The notes beneath the pieces are model-generated. The model saw only the letters and a program-made list of their open reading frames with translations, had not been told where the DNA came from and searched no databases. The position numbers and the translations under genes are program-made. Below, piece after piece: positions 22,050-33,560 of a stretch of DNA of 64,000 bases. Each line of letters opens with the position of its first letter. The first letter of the stretch is position 1. The DNA comes from Solea solea (lineage: Eukaryota; Chordata; Actinopteri; Pleuronectiformes; Soleidae): NCBI RefSeq assembly GCF_958295425.1, contig NC_081135.1:22452180-22516179 (forward strand), in the 5' to 3' direction.

Positions 22050-25000
22050 TCGTGCTGTTAAACAACAATGGCAGGGAGGATACAGGACACAGGTCACTTT
22101 ATTGAGGTGTGTATTTGCTTTCCTAGGTTTTCAGCAGTTTCAATTTTTTTGTGCTGTGACGACCCCGTGTAGAGGCGGGGCTAGCAGAGCCAGAAACAGC
22201 TTTTCTCGTGTGGTACATTTCAGAATGGTTTATAGTCTGTCGTTCTCAGAGTCAGGTCACCTCTGTCAGAGAGTCATGCGTCACTAATGCCCGTCTAACC
22301 TGGACGTTATGATGTAGTCTGATGTGGTACCAGTGGATTGAGGGGTATGGTATTACCACAGTTACCACATATGTAATGCATCTTCTTTGAAGTCCAGGAA
22401 TGTTGCCTGTTATTACGTTTGGTTGGTTAGTTCTTCCCCTGTACTGAAAACTCGGGTCATCCAGATTTTAAATGTTGAACATGTGTGAAGAAAGAATTGA
22501 TTTAGTGGTTGAGTAGATGTCAAGTGAAATCACTGGAGGTTATATTTCTAAGTATAGACCATGATGTTAATCATAATATGTCAAAAATGTTACTCAAGCA
22601 CTCGTGTTTTTTTTTATCCCAAAATGAAATAAGCCTCATCATGGTCATGGGATGTTGAAATGTTGCAGTGAGAAATCTAGGGGAAGGTTTCATGAGTTTA
22701 GGGAAAATTATCTGCAATGCTGCCCCTTAGTGGTCATAATGACCATGTGCATAATAATGCATAGTATTACTCTTGTTGTTGAGAGTTCATGTCAGGGTGG
22801 AATCATATATTTACTTTATTTAAGGGCTTGATGTATGTCTTGTTATATATATATATATATATATATATTTTCACCATTTAGAGTAAAATGTCCTTTTTCT
22901 ACTTTTGACCCTTCTCATAAAGTAAGTCAATTGTTACTTTGGAGATACAAAAAAATATGAATGAATTAAGACTCACAAGCTGCCAACTATAACCTTAATT
23001 TATGTACATAGGATACATTGATGATTATGATATAACCCAATAATGTTAATATACAATATATTACATAAGGCAACATTTAACGTGTAACTTTTAAATGAAG
23101 TCTGTCTCTACTGTCTTATACCTTTTAGAAAGTAGAAAGCAACATAAAAATTAAATTAGCTACTGTTTTAGGCTCCTTTAAAAAGACAACAACAACATTT
23201 TGTGAGTTTATTTTTACAAAGCAAGCCTGTTTTTCAGTGATAAACACACACAAACAGCTTTGTTTACAGCAGTTTAAATTGGAACAGTGTGGATGTGTTT
23301 TGCAGAGAAACACTGACACAACACTTCTAGACCACGTGTGACTTTTTATTGTGTCGGTTCACATTTTAAAAGAAGATACTGTCACACATCTATCAGAAAA
23401 GACGACTACGAGTTAGTATAAAGGATTTGTTTTTCTTTCCAAAGATGAATCTTGTCTTCTTACAAACATACAGGCAATGCAAAAATCTTATACAAAAAAA
23501 AATAATAATAATGATAATAAATCATACTTCACCAGTCATATTGGTGTACACAAGGACCAACATCAGGCTTTGATTGAAACACTGTTAAATCCTTTAATGT
23601 GTTCTAAAAATCTGGTGATTGACTGAAGGCGCTCTTTCAGTGAGAGATAAAGGGGAGGCTGGGGGTCAAAAAGGGATTAAAGCTGCCTTCTCTCTCAGAG
23701 TTTGTCTTTGAGCCATTTCATCATACCCCCAAAATCGTGTGTGTAAAAAAAAACTGCAACTCAAAACAGCGCCATCTACTGTACGTTTTTACATTCACAC
23801 GTGTGTGCGTGTGTATGTGTGTGTGTTTTCTACGGGGCCGCATATGGAAATAAAACTTACATTTAGAAGAAAAAAAAAAAGAAGAAAAGCAAGCAAACCG
23901 TCAAGTTCACATAGGCCCTATAGCAAAAATAATCACATAACCACAACTTGTGAGAGCTTACATTTACAAATAAAGCACAGGAAATCATAGAATGGCAGCT
24001 GTTTGAATAAACAAATCTGGAGGATGTGAGAGGAAGATTTTTAATAAATATAAATGTAAGGCATCCTTCAATGCCTACTACAATTTTAATTTTTTTTATT
24101 TAATACTCCCTAATTATTTCCAAAGAAATAAATGATTACTGTGATCGATGTATGATACCACAGCATGGCCATTTTTACGTCTTTATTGAGTGGGTGAGAT
24201 TAAATCCCTTGTGTGTCCTCTACACAGTGAAATGACTAAGAACAGCTTTTCTGCACTTTATGTACATTATTAGACAAATAATGGGGCAGTATGTACACGT
24301 GGAGTTGCCCCTAGTTGTTTGTTTCTCTTTAAATTTGAAAGCACGTTACACGTATGCCGTGCTCCTGTGCGGCAAAGCACAAACTACAGTCACGTTAAAT
24401 AAAGTAAAAAGATTTTTTTTCACAGCCAGGTCAAGGATGCTTGTTTTCATTTCAGAGTGCGGGTTTCTTTTATTGTCTCGCCTCCATCAATACTTTGTGC
24501 TGATGGTGCACGATCTTTATCTTCCGGACGCCTGTTTGTATAGCGCGAAAAGAGAGGATTTGGCCTGAGGTTGCTGCTGTAGTTCATTCTCTGATAGAGC
24601 GAAATGAGCCCTGCTCTCTTCCATGAACAGCTGATATCACGGTCGACAGGACAAGGCTAAACGGAACATAAGCGGGGCTATAATGAAGAGACAGATTCAC
24701 ATTGAAAAAGACATTCAACATGTGGTCTTTTTTTCTCCCCCCCCCTCACTAACTCAGCTCTGGCTGTGCTACTTCTCTCATCACTTGAAAGAATCCCGTG
24801 TACACGGATGCATAGATGAGGTGTTATGAGGCCTTGCACAGAGTCTAAACCTCTGAATGTACAAATTAAAAAGGTACACACTTTCCCAACCTGAAAATGG
24901 ACTCTCCTCAAAGAGCACTATACTTGTAAAATGTACCAGCACTTAATTGTGGTGGTGTTGTCAATACAAGAGTCCTCTCACCCGCAGCGTTTGCAGCCAC

Positions 25001-25455
25001 ATGCTGCATTTGCAGTATGTCACTGTCTGATTGGGAATGAAAGTCAGTGCCTTACTACAGCCAAAGTACACACAAATACATTATAACCCTCTTTTCCCGA
25101 TCCATGCGAACCCCGTTTAAAAAAATGTTTGAACCTCCCTCGTTTATGATTAAAACTTTTTCAATAGAAAAAGATGTATCGAAAAATTGAACATGGATTT
25201 TTATCAAGTAAAAACATTTCCCACCTGCAAGTGTCTTTTTCACATTTTGACCACATTTTATCACTCGTATTCTTTTTGTCATTTGATAGATATTGTCGTT
25301 GCCTGGTTGTAAGGTTTTAATCTTTCTTTATTGATATTATTTTCTATCCACCTTAGTTCTTTGTTTTTGATCCGCTTGCTCGAGAGTGTGTGAATTTGGT
25401 TCATGTTCTCTTTCTCTCTCTTATGATGAAAATTTTGTGTGTGCAGGTGTATACG
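22050..25455. other. Non-coding interval, likely including the gja8 3' untranslated region
   Basis: No gene or intact mobile element seen. A TA run lies at about 22844-22868 and short CA/TG and A runs occur near 23.8 kb. Minus-strand AATAAA-type signals occur at 23345-23350 and near 24180, and either could end the gja8 transcript. Confidence 0.45.
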
Positions 25456-25471
25456 CTCTCTCTCTCTCTCT

Positions 25472-25503
<32 letters not shown>

Positions 25504-25520
25504 TTCTTTCTCTCTCTCTC
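25456..25520. repeat. TC/GA microsatellite directly after the gja8 stop codon
   Basis: About 65 bp of TC repeats with TTTC interruptions. On the gja8 coding strand it is a GA tract starting about 5 bases after the TGA at 25527-25525, so it lies at the very start of the 3' untranslated region. Confidence 0.85.
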
Positions 25521-25524
25521 AGGC

Positions 25525-26784
25525 TCATACAGTGAGATCGTCTGACCTGGCCCTGCTGCTGGCTTTGCTCAGTCGGCTCAGCGGTCTGGTGTCTTCTATC
25601 GTATCTGCAGCCTCCATCCCTGCCCCCACTGGAGTTACACCCTCCCTGTTCACAGCCTCCTCTACCTCCACATCCTCATCCACAGCTTCCTCCACTCGCT
25701 CTGCCTCTGCTGGTTGAACCTCCTGTGCCTCCTCCTCGTGTAGTGCCATCCTACTTGTCTCAGTGGTTTGGGCGTAAGAGGGTAGAGTCTCATCATACAC
25801 TTTGGAGATGTGCTCTATGGGCAGCACCTCCTGCGCCTTCTCCTCCAGCTCCTGGAAGAGGGGTGTCACTCTGCCAGCTTCCATGCCCACCTCAGTGAGA
25901 GGGTAGAGGTGAGTTACTGTGGGAGCTTTCTCCTCCTCCAGCAGCCTGCTGTAACCTTTTGCTCTCTGCAGCGAGGCCACAGCCAGGGGGGGCAGGGTTT
26001 TCCCTTGTGGTGGCAGTGGGGCTGAGCCTTCAACTTGAGCCGGTGCTGGCTTACGAAAGACAAATCGAATCTTCTTCAGGCCGAGGTGACTGATCTCCAC
26101 AAAGTTGAGGAAGAGTGAGACGCAGGCCACAGCCAGCATGAAGATGATGAAGACAGTCTTCTCTGTGGGGCGTGACACAAAGCAGTCCACTGTGTTGGGG
26201 CAGGGCCAGCGGCTACATTTGTACAGTGGCAGGATGCGGAAGCCGTACAGGAAATACTGGCCCACCACAAAGCCCACCTCAAACAGTGTCTTGAAGATGA
26301 TGTGGCAGATGTAGGTCCTCAGCAGAGTGCCCTCCAGCCGGAACTTCTTGCTTCCTTTTGTGCTGGTCTCTTTAGTGGTACGGACACTACCCTGATCGGG
26401 TGCCAGTGGGAGACGCTCCTCGCTCAGCTCCTGCTGCCGGCTAAGTTCTGCCTCCTCACGCTCCTTGCGCTTCTCCTCCATGTGGACGTGATGCACGGCG
26501 TGACCCACATACACCAGAGAAGGTGTGGACACAAAGATGATCTGCAACACCCACAGGCGGATGTGGGAGATGGGGAAGGCCTCGTCGTAGCACACGTTCT
26601 CACATCCAGGCTGCTGTGTGTTGCAGACATAGTCAGACTGCTCATCACCCCACACAAACTCCGCAGCTGTGCCCAGGATGAGGATACGGAAGATGAAGAG
26701 CACCGTGAGCCACACCCGGCCGATCACCGTAGAGTGCTCATTAACTTCCTCTAAAATATTACCCAGAAAGCTCCAGTCACCCAT
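25525..26784 (-). CDS. gja8: Gap junction alpha-8 protein (connexin 50), lens connexin
   Basis: A 419-residue intact frame in one exon, as in other connexin genes. Connexins form hexameric hemichannels that dock between cells; connexin 50 couples lens fibre cells. The start [20 protein letters not shown] is the conserved alpha-connexin N terminus. Extracellular loop 1 has Cys54, Cys61 and Cys65, and loop 2 has Cys190, Cys195 and Cys201. Four membrane spans lie near residues 21-41, 76-96, 160-182 and 208-230. The terminus [19 protein letters not shown] followed by V matches the conserved GJA8 C terminus, which separates it from gja3 (connexin 46). The cytoplasmic tail has an acidic EEA/VEE-rich stretch. 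Which teleost duplicate (a or b) it is cannot be decided here. Splicing: a polypyrimidine tract and CAG end the 5' intron just before 26799. Confidence 0.95.
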   Translation of the reverse strand: MGDWSFLGNILEEVNEHSTVIGRVWLTVLFIFRILILGTAAEFVWGDEQSDYVCNTQQPGCENVCYDEAFPISHIRLWVLQIIFVSTPSLVYVGHAVHHVHMEEKRKEREEAELSRQQELSEERLPLAPDQGSVRTTKETSTKGSKKFRLEGTLLRTYICHIIFKTLFEVGFVVGQYFLYGFRILPLYKCSRWPCPNTVDCFVSRPTEKTVFIIFMLAVACVSLFLNFVEISHLGLKKIRFVFRKPAPAQVEGSAPLPPQGKTLPPLAVASLQRAKGYSRLLEEEKAPTVTHLYPLTEVGMEAGRVTPLFQELEEKAQEVLPIEHISKVYDETLPSYAQTTETSRMALHEEEAQEVQPAEAERVEEAVDEDVEVEEAVNREGVTPVGAGMEAADTIEDTRPLSRLSKASSRARSDDLTV

Positions 26785-26799
26785 GATCGGTCCGTAGCA

Positions 26800-27380
26800 C
26801 TGCAGAGTGAAGGGTGGGGTATGGAGGGAGATGGAGGGTGCAGGTGGACAGGGGGGAGGGGAACAGAGAGTGATTAAAGTAAGAAATGTGGGAGAGGAAA
26901 ACCTGAAAAAGTCAAAAAATCAAACCTAAACGACAATGGCATGCTACTGCATGGGTTTCTAAAAGAGTTCCATAAAAATGCCAAACTTTCTCAAATCTGG
27001 AATCGTGGCTTTGCAGTCTATTTTTTTTTATAATGCAAGATTTAAATCCAATCAAATAATGTAAAAATACTTAAAGCTTTACTGAAGGCTGCTTCTTCTC
27101 TTCCCTGTCAACATTATGAAGCTCGTCGAACATTAACAAAAGTTCAAACCAAAAAGTGTCTTTATCTTACTCCAAAAAGCTCCTAACAAAAACTCCTAGA
27201 TAAATACATCTGTAAAGGGAGATCAATTAGCAATATATAGTGCCTTGTTTTGTATGATTTAGGTTGAATGTAATCAAATGGCCAACTTGCCACAGCTGCG
27301 GCTCCGGCGAAGTTGAGTCCTGTCCCGTTCTCTTGGCACTCGGCAGTGAAAAGTGAACTTTTTTCTGCCCTCTTTCTCAC
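26800..27380 (-). other. gja8: Intron in the gja8 5' untranslated region
   Basis: On the minus strand a donor GTGAGAAAG follows CTTTAG at 27381, and a C/T-rich tract ending CTCTGCAG closes the intron at 26800. Connexin genes usually have a non-coding first exon and one coding exon, which this fits. Confidence 0.6.
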
Positions 27381-27495
27381 CTAAAGCCCTGTCCTTGTCG
27401 CCCCACTGAGCAGATGTGAATGAATCGGCTCTGATGGTTGGTTTTTAGTTTGCTGCAATATTTAAGCTTGGAGCCAGACGGCCTTTATTTGCCGG
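27381..27495 (-). promoter_or_regulatory. gja8: Candidate gja8 non-coding exon 1 and core promoter
   Basis: On the minus strand, a TTAAATATT box lies near 27463-27454 and a second TATA-like AAATAAAG near 27491-27484. A transcript starting near 27430 would run to the splice donor at 27381. The choice of start is inferred; no initiator was confirmed. The tandem array begins about 0.9 kb further upstream. Confidence 0.45.
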
Positions 27496-27930
27496 GCGAC
27501 GCGTGGTGACGCAGTAGACAATAGGAACAGCAGAGACAAAGCAGGGATGTATGGGAGCAGGCCTCAGGCTCCCACACCAACATGGACACTGTGCGGTCGG
27601 GGCAGTGGGTCCACAGCACAGCAGTCCAGCTCCATGCATGCAGTATCCTTACACCTACAGTATACAGTATGTGGTATGCAAAAGTGCAGTTACAGTAGAT
27701 GAAACAACAGCAGCATGTGCGTCCGGCTATTCTGTGATGCCCGGCAATAGAGCAGAGGCAGGTCAGAGACAAAAACATTGACTCCAGCAGGGATGAATGA
27801 CACTTTATGTCTATTCACTAACATTAAAACAATTTTACATTTTTGTCCAGTTTTCTTTATGAAGCCTGCATATCCAAACAAATTCTAATTCAATAATAAA
27901 AAAAAGGATATCACCATCTATTACAATATT

Positions 27931-28157
27931 GATTTTGAGACTATCTTAAAAAAATTAAACATAGTATAACTGAACAATTTACTACTTCAAAGTGTTGACA
28001 GTTATGTCAACAAAATAATCCACAGGCATTTGCAATAAGGTACTGAAGAAATTACTGATTGCATCTTTAAAAAAAATAAAAATAATTCCTCAATGATTTT
28101 GAGACAAAATTCATGAATTTTTAACATAGTAAAACTGAACATTTTACAACTTAAACT
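27931..28157. repeat. AT-rich tandem repeat, about 164-bp period, running into the gap
   Basis: The block GATTTTGAGAC followed by ACATAGTA and AACTGAAC at 27931 returns at 28095 with the same order of words. The second copy is cut by the assembly gap. Confidence 0.6.
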
Positions 28158-28357
28158 NNNNNNNNNNNNNNNNNNNNNNNNNNNNNNNNNNNNNNNNNNN
28201 NNNNNNNNNNNNNNNNNNNNNNNNNNNNNNNNNNNNNNNNNNNNNNNNNNNNNNNNNNNNNNNNNNNNNNNNNNNNNNNNNNNNNNNNNNNNNNNNNNNN
28301 NNNNNNNNNNNNNNNNNNNNNNNNNNNNNNNNNNNNNNNNNNNNNNNNNNNNNNNNN
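28158..28357. other. Assembly gap of exactly 200 N
   Basis: The run of N is exactly 200 bases, which usually is a placeholder length. It separates the AT-rich tandem repeat from the start of the 2.45-kb array. Confidence 0.98.
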
Positions 28358-30847
28358 TCAGTACTAGTTATTTTCAGTACTAGTTATTTTCAGCGGCGTC
28401 CCCGCGCATGTCGTTCCAAATTTCAAGGGGGATTGGGCAAAGTATGGCAAAGTTATAGGGCACTTCCTGTTTAAAATGGCAGACTTCCTGTTCGGTCAAG
28501 TGCGTGTACGTAAACGTGTTCAGGGAACTTCCCTTGTCTTACATATCAAGTTTTGTGCAGATCGGATAATCTTAGAGTTTACTTCCTGTTTCGGGCATTC
28601 CACTTCCTGTTGGGAGGTCATCTCTTGCAGACATGCTCAGGACAGGTCCCTGGTGTCACATAAAAGGTTTCGTGCAAATCGGACAATGTACGGCAAAGTT
28701 AGAGGGCACTTCCTGTTTAAAATGGCCAACTTCCTGTTCGTCTCCGTAAACGTGTTCAGGGAAGGTCCCGTAACTCACATATCCAGTTTCGTGTCAATCG
28801 GACAATGTAAGACTTTACTTCCTGTTTCGGGCCTTCCACTTCCTGTAGGGAGGTGACCTTTTACGGACATGCTCAGGACAGGTCCCTGGTGTCACATATA
28901 AGGTTTTGTGCAAATCGGACAATGTACGGCAAAGTTAGAGGGCACTTCCTGTTTAAAATGGCCGACTTCCTGTTCGTCTCCGTAAACATGTTCAGGGAAG
29001 GTCCAGAAACTCACATATCTAGTTTCGTGTCAATCGGACAATGTAAGACTTTACTTCCTGTTTCGGGCGTTCCACTTCCTGTAGGGAGGTGACCTTTTAC
29101 GGACATGTTGAGGAAGGGTCTGGGGTCCCACATACTAAGTTTCAAGTGGATACAACAATCCCTGTTGGAGCAGCATCAAAAACTATAAATGTAATTCTGT
29201 CTGCTGTCACCAGGGGGCGCTGTATTTGAAAATGAATATTTTCATATAGACGTGTTCAGGGCCGGACTGTCATCAATCCTTGCAAGTTTGGTTCAGATCG
29301 GACCAGGATTGGCAAAGTTGTAACAGTTTGTTTTTTTAGAATTTTCTACCACCACCAGGAGGCGCTGTTTTCAAAATGTACCGTTTCAGCAACATAGTCG
29401 TCTTCAGCAACTAACCATCATCAACTATAGCAAGTTTGGTTGGGATCAGACCTTCCATCGCGAAGTTATAAGAGTTTCATTGTCTGTTATGAAAAATTAT
29501 TATTATCTCCAATTTTGGCGCCCCCTATCTCGTACGCCATACAATATTTTAAAAAGCTTTTGATAACTTTTGATGCTCAACTCGTCCACATTGATCTCAC
29601 CAAGTTTGAAGGTGATCGCACAAAAGCTCTAGGAGGAGATAATTGAAATACAAGCTGTCATATTGTCTGCTGTCACCAGGGGGCGCTGTTTTCGAAATTT
29701 AATATTTTCATATAGACGTCTTTAGGGCCGGACTATCATCAATCCTAGCAAGTTTGGTTCAGATCGGACCAGGATTCACGAAGTTGTAGCAGTTTGATTT
29801 TTTGTCCCAAAAATCCGACTTTGCGTCATTGCCATGGCAACACCGTTAAACGATTTGTCGTCATATTGATCACGCATCATCTACCATGTGTTTTGACTGT
29901 TGTCACCAATTTTGAGTGCGATACGATTATCTGTGTAAAAGTTATTCCCGAAATTGTAAAAAAACTTTTTTTTTGTGTATTTTCTTTCACCACAAGGAGG
30001 CGCTGTTTTCAAACTTCACCGTTTTTTCATAGACGTCTTCAGCCATGGCCCATCATCAATGGTAGCAAGTTTGGTTCAGATCGGACCTTCCATCGCAAAG
30101 TTATAAGAGTTTTGTTTTTCTGATGCGAAACATCAGAATCATCACGAACTTTGCCGCCCCCTATCTCGTGCGCCGTGCGACATTTGAAAAAACTTTTGAT
30201 ACCGTGAGCTCCTCAACTGGTCCACAGGGACCTCACCAAGTTTGAAGGTGATCGCACGAAAACTCTAGGAGGAGTTAGTTCACATACCATTGCTGCGAAT
30301 TCGCCAAAATCGCCAAAAAATGGCCAATCAACCCAAGATGGCGGATTTCCTGTTGGGTTTGGATCATGGTCATAATGTAATTTTTTCTTCATCCCGACCT
30401 TCTACACATGTGTACCGAATTTCGGGCATGTGCGATAATTGTGTTGGTCATGGTGAATTTGGACAGGTGGCGCCGCACTTATTGGCCCCTCCCACATTCA
30501 ATTTTTGACGCACATTCCCCGAACCTTTTTCAGACGTAAATTTACACCACGATTGATGCAGTCACAAAAATCTGTGAGTTTTGGGGTGTGGGAAAGGCCT
30601 CAAAAAGGCGATTTACTTTAAGGAATAATAAGAATAATAATAATAATAATAATAATAATCCTTCCAGTTTCAAGAGGGTTCTTGCAACCTTGTTGCTCGA
30701 ACCCTAATAATCCTTCCAGTTTCAATAGGGTTCTTGCAACCTTGTTGCTCGAACCCTAATAATAATAATAATAATAACGAGCCGACCCACGCGGGTCGCC
30801 GTGTGCCACGGCTCCCCGCGTGCCTCGCGCTCTCACCCGTTCATTCA
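28358..30847 (+). repeat. Array unit 1 (left end cut by the gap)
   Basis: Lacks its left palindrome because of the gap. Its right end carries two copies of a 55-bp minisatellite with CTTGTTGCTCGAACCC, and the left arm of the palindrome to unit 2 is missing. The region A subrepeat marker ACATG(C/T)T(C/G)AGGA occurs at 28631, 28867 and 29103, an exact 236-bp spacing. Confidence 0.9.
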
Positions 30848-33381
30848 CCGCGCGCGGTACTAGTTATTTTCAGTACTAGTTATTTTCAGTACTAGTTATT
30901 TTCAGTGGCGTCCCCGTGCATGTCGATCCAAATTTCGGGGGGGATCGGGCAACGTATGGCAAAGTTATAGGGCACTTCCTGTTTAAAATGGCCGACTTCC
31001 TGTTCGGTCAAATGCGCGTCCGTAAACATGTTCAGGGAAGTTCCCTTGTCTTACATATCAAGTTTTGTTCAGATCGGACAATCTTAGAGTTTACTTCCTG
31101 TTTCGGGCATTCCACTTCCTGTTAAGAGGTCATCTTTTGCAGACATGCTCAGGACAGGTCCCTGGTGTCACATATAAGGTTTCGTGAAAATCGGACAACG
31201 TACGGCAAAGTTAGAGGGCACTTCCTGTTTAAAGTGGCGAACTTCCTGTTCGACTCTGGAAACATGTTCAGGGAAGGTCCCGTAACTCACATATCTAGTT
31301 TCGTGTCAATCGGACAATGTAAGACTTTACTTCCTGTTTCGGGTGTTCCACTTCCTGTAGGGAGGTGACCTTTTACGGACATGCTCAGGACAGGTCCCTG
31401 GTGTCACATATAAGGTTTTGTGCAAATCGGACAACGTACGGCAAAGTTAGAGGGCACTTCCTGTTTAAAATGGCCGACTTCCTGTTCGTCTCAGTAAACA
31501 TGTTCAGGGAAGGTCCCGTAACTCACATATCTAGTTTTGTGTCAATCGGACAATGTAAGACTTTACTTCCTGTTTCGGGCGTTCCACTTCCTGTAGGGAC
31601 GTGACCTTTTACGGACATGCTCAGGACAGGTCCCTGGTGTCACATATAAAGTTTTGTGCAGATCGGACAACGTACGGCAAAGTTAGAGGGCACTTCCTGT
31701 TTAAAATGGCCGACTTCCTTTTCGGTCGACGGCGTCTCCGGAAACATGTTCAGGGAAGGTCCCGTAACTCACATATCCAGTTTCGTGTCAATCGGACAAT
31801 GTAAGACTTTACTTCCTGTTTTGGGCGTTCCACTTCCTGTAGGGAGGGGACCTTTTACGGACATGTTGAGGAAGGGTCTGGGGTCCCACATACTAAGTTT
31901 CAAGTGGATACAACAATCCCTGTTGGAGCAGCATCCAAAACTATAAATGTAATTCTGTCTGCTGTCACCAGGGGGCGCTGTATTTCAAAATGAATATTTT
32001 CATATAGACGTGTTCAGGGCCGGACTGTCATCAATCCTTGCAAGTTTGGTTCAGATCGGACCAGGATTGGCAAAGTTGTTACAGTTTCTTTTTTTAGAAT
32101 TTTCTACCACCACCAGGAGGCGCTGTTTTGAAAATGTACCGTTTCAGCAACATAGTCGTCTTCAGCAACTAACCATCATCAACTATAGCAAGTTTGGTTG
32201 GGATCAGACCTTCCATCGCCAAGTTATAAGAGTTTCATTGTCTGTTATGAAAAATTATTATTATCTCCAAATTTGGCGCCCCCTATCTCGTACGCCATAC
32301 AATATTTTAAAAAGCTTTTGATAACTTTTGATGCTCAACTCGTCCACATTGATCTCACCAAGTTTGAAGGTGATCGCACAAAAGCTCTAGGAGGAGATAA
32401 TTGAAATACAAGCTGTCCTATTGTCTGCTGTCACCAGGGGGCGCTGTTTTCGAAATTTAATATTTTCATATAGACGTCTTTAGGGCCGGACTATCATCCA
32501 TCCTAGCAAGTTTGGTTCAGATCGGACCAGGATTCGCGAAGTTGTAGCAGTTTGATTTTTTGTCCCAAAAATCCGAATCTGCGTCGTTGCCATGGCAACA
32601 CCGTTAAACGATTTGTCGTCATATTGATCACGCATCATCTACCATGTGTTTTGACTGTTGTCACCAATTTTGAGTGCGGTACGATTATCTGTGTAAAAGT
32701 TATTCCCGAAATCGTAAAAAAACTTTTTTTTTGTGTATTTTCTTTCACCACAAGGAGGCGCTGTTTTCAAACTTCACCGTTTTTTCATAGACGTCTTCAG
32801 CCATGGCCCATCATCAATCATAGCAAGTTTGGTTCGGATCGGACCTTCCATCGCAAAGTTATAAGAGTTTTTTTTTTCTGATGCGAAACATCAGAATCAT
32901 CACGAACTTTGCCGCCCCCTATCTCGTGCGCCGTGCGACATTTGAAAAAACTTTTGATACCGTGAGCTCCTCAACTGGTCCACAGGGACCTCACCAAGTT
33001 TGAAGGTGATCGCACGAAAACTCTAGGAGGAGTTAGTTCAAATACCATTGCTGCGAATACGCCAAAATCGCCAAAAAATCGCCAATCAACCCAAGATGGC
33101 GGATTTCCTGTTGGGTTTGGATCATGGTCATAATGTAATTTTTTCTTCATCCCGACCTTCTACACATGTGTACCGAATTTCGTGAATGTGCGATAATTGT
33201 GTTGGTCATGGTGAATTTGGACAGGTGGCGCCGCACTTATTGGCCCCTCCCACATTCAATTTTTGACGCACATTCCCCGAACCTTTTTCAGACGTAAATT
33301 TACACCACGATTGATGCGGTCACAAAAATCTGTGAGTTTTGGGGTATGGGAAAGGCCTCAAAAACGCGATTTACTTTAAGG

Positions 33382-33413
<32 letters not shown>

Positions 33414-33515
33414 TAACTAGTACCGCGCGCGGTTCTGAACGGGTTCGAGCCGACCCACGCGGGTCGCCGTGTGCCACGGCTCCCCGCGTGCCTCGCGCTC
33501 TCACCCGTTCATTCA
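30848..33515 (+). repeat. Array unit 2 (one extra 236-bp subrepeat)
   Basis: The longest unit, 2668 bp. Region A markers at 31143, 31379, 31615 and 31861 show one more subrepeat than the other complete units. Confidence 0.9.
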
Positions 33516-33560
33516 CCGCGCGCGGTACTAGTTATTTTCAGTACTAGTTATTTTCAGTAC
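33405..33560. repeat. GC-rich palindrome at an array junction (unit 2/3)
   Basis: Arms AACTAGTACCGCGCGCGG and CCGCGCGCGGTACTAGTT are followed inward by GAACGGGT/ACCCGTTC, CACGCGGG/CCCGCGTG and GCCGTG-TGC-CACGGC. The centre is 33466-33480. Equivalent centres lie at about 35911, 38356 and 40785; the unit 1/2 junction at 30797 has lost the left outer arm. Confidence 0.85.

Noticed and set aside
25810..26754. Plus-strand and other-frame open frames over gja8
   Set aside because: They are antisense or alternative-frame shadows of the long, clearly conserved connexin frame.
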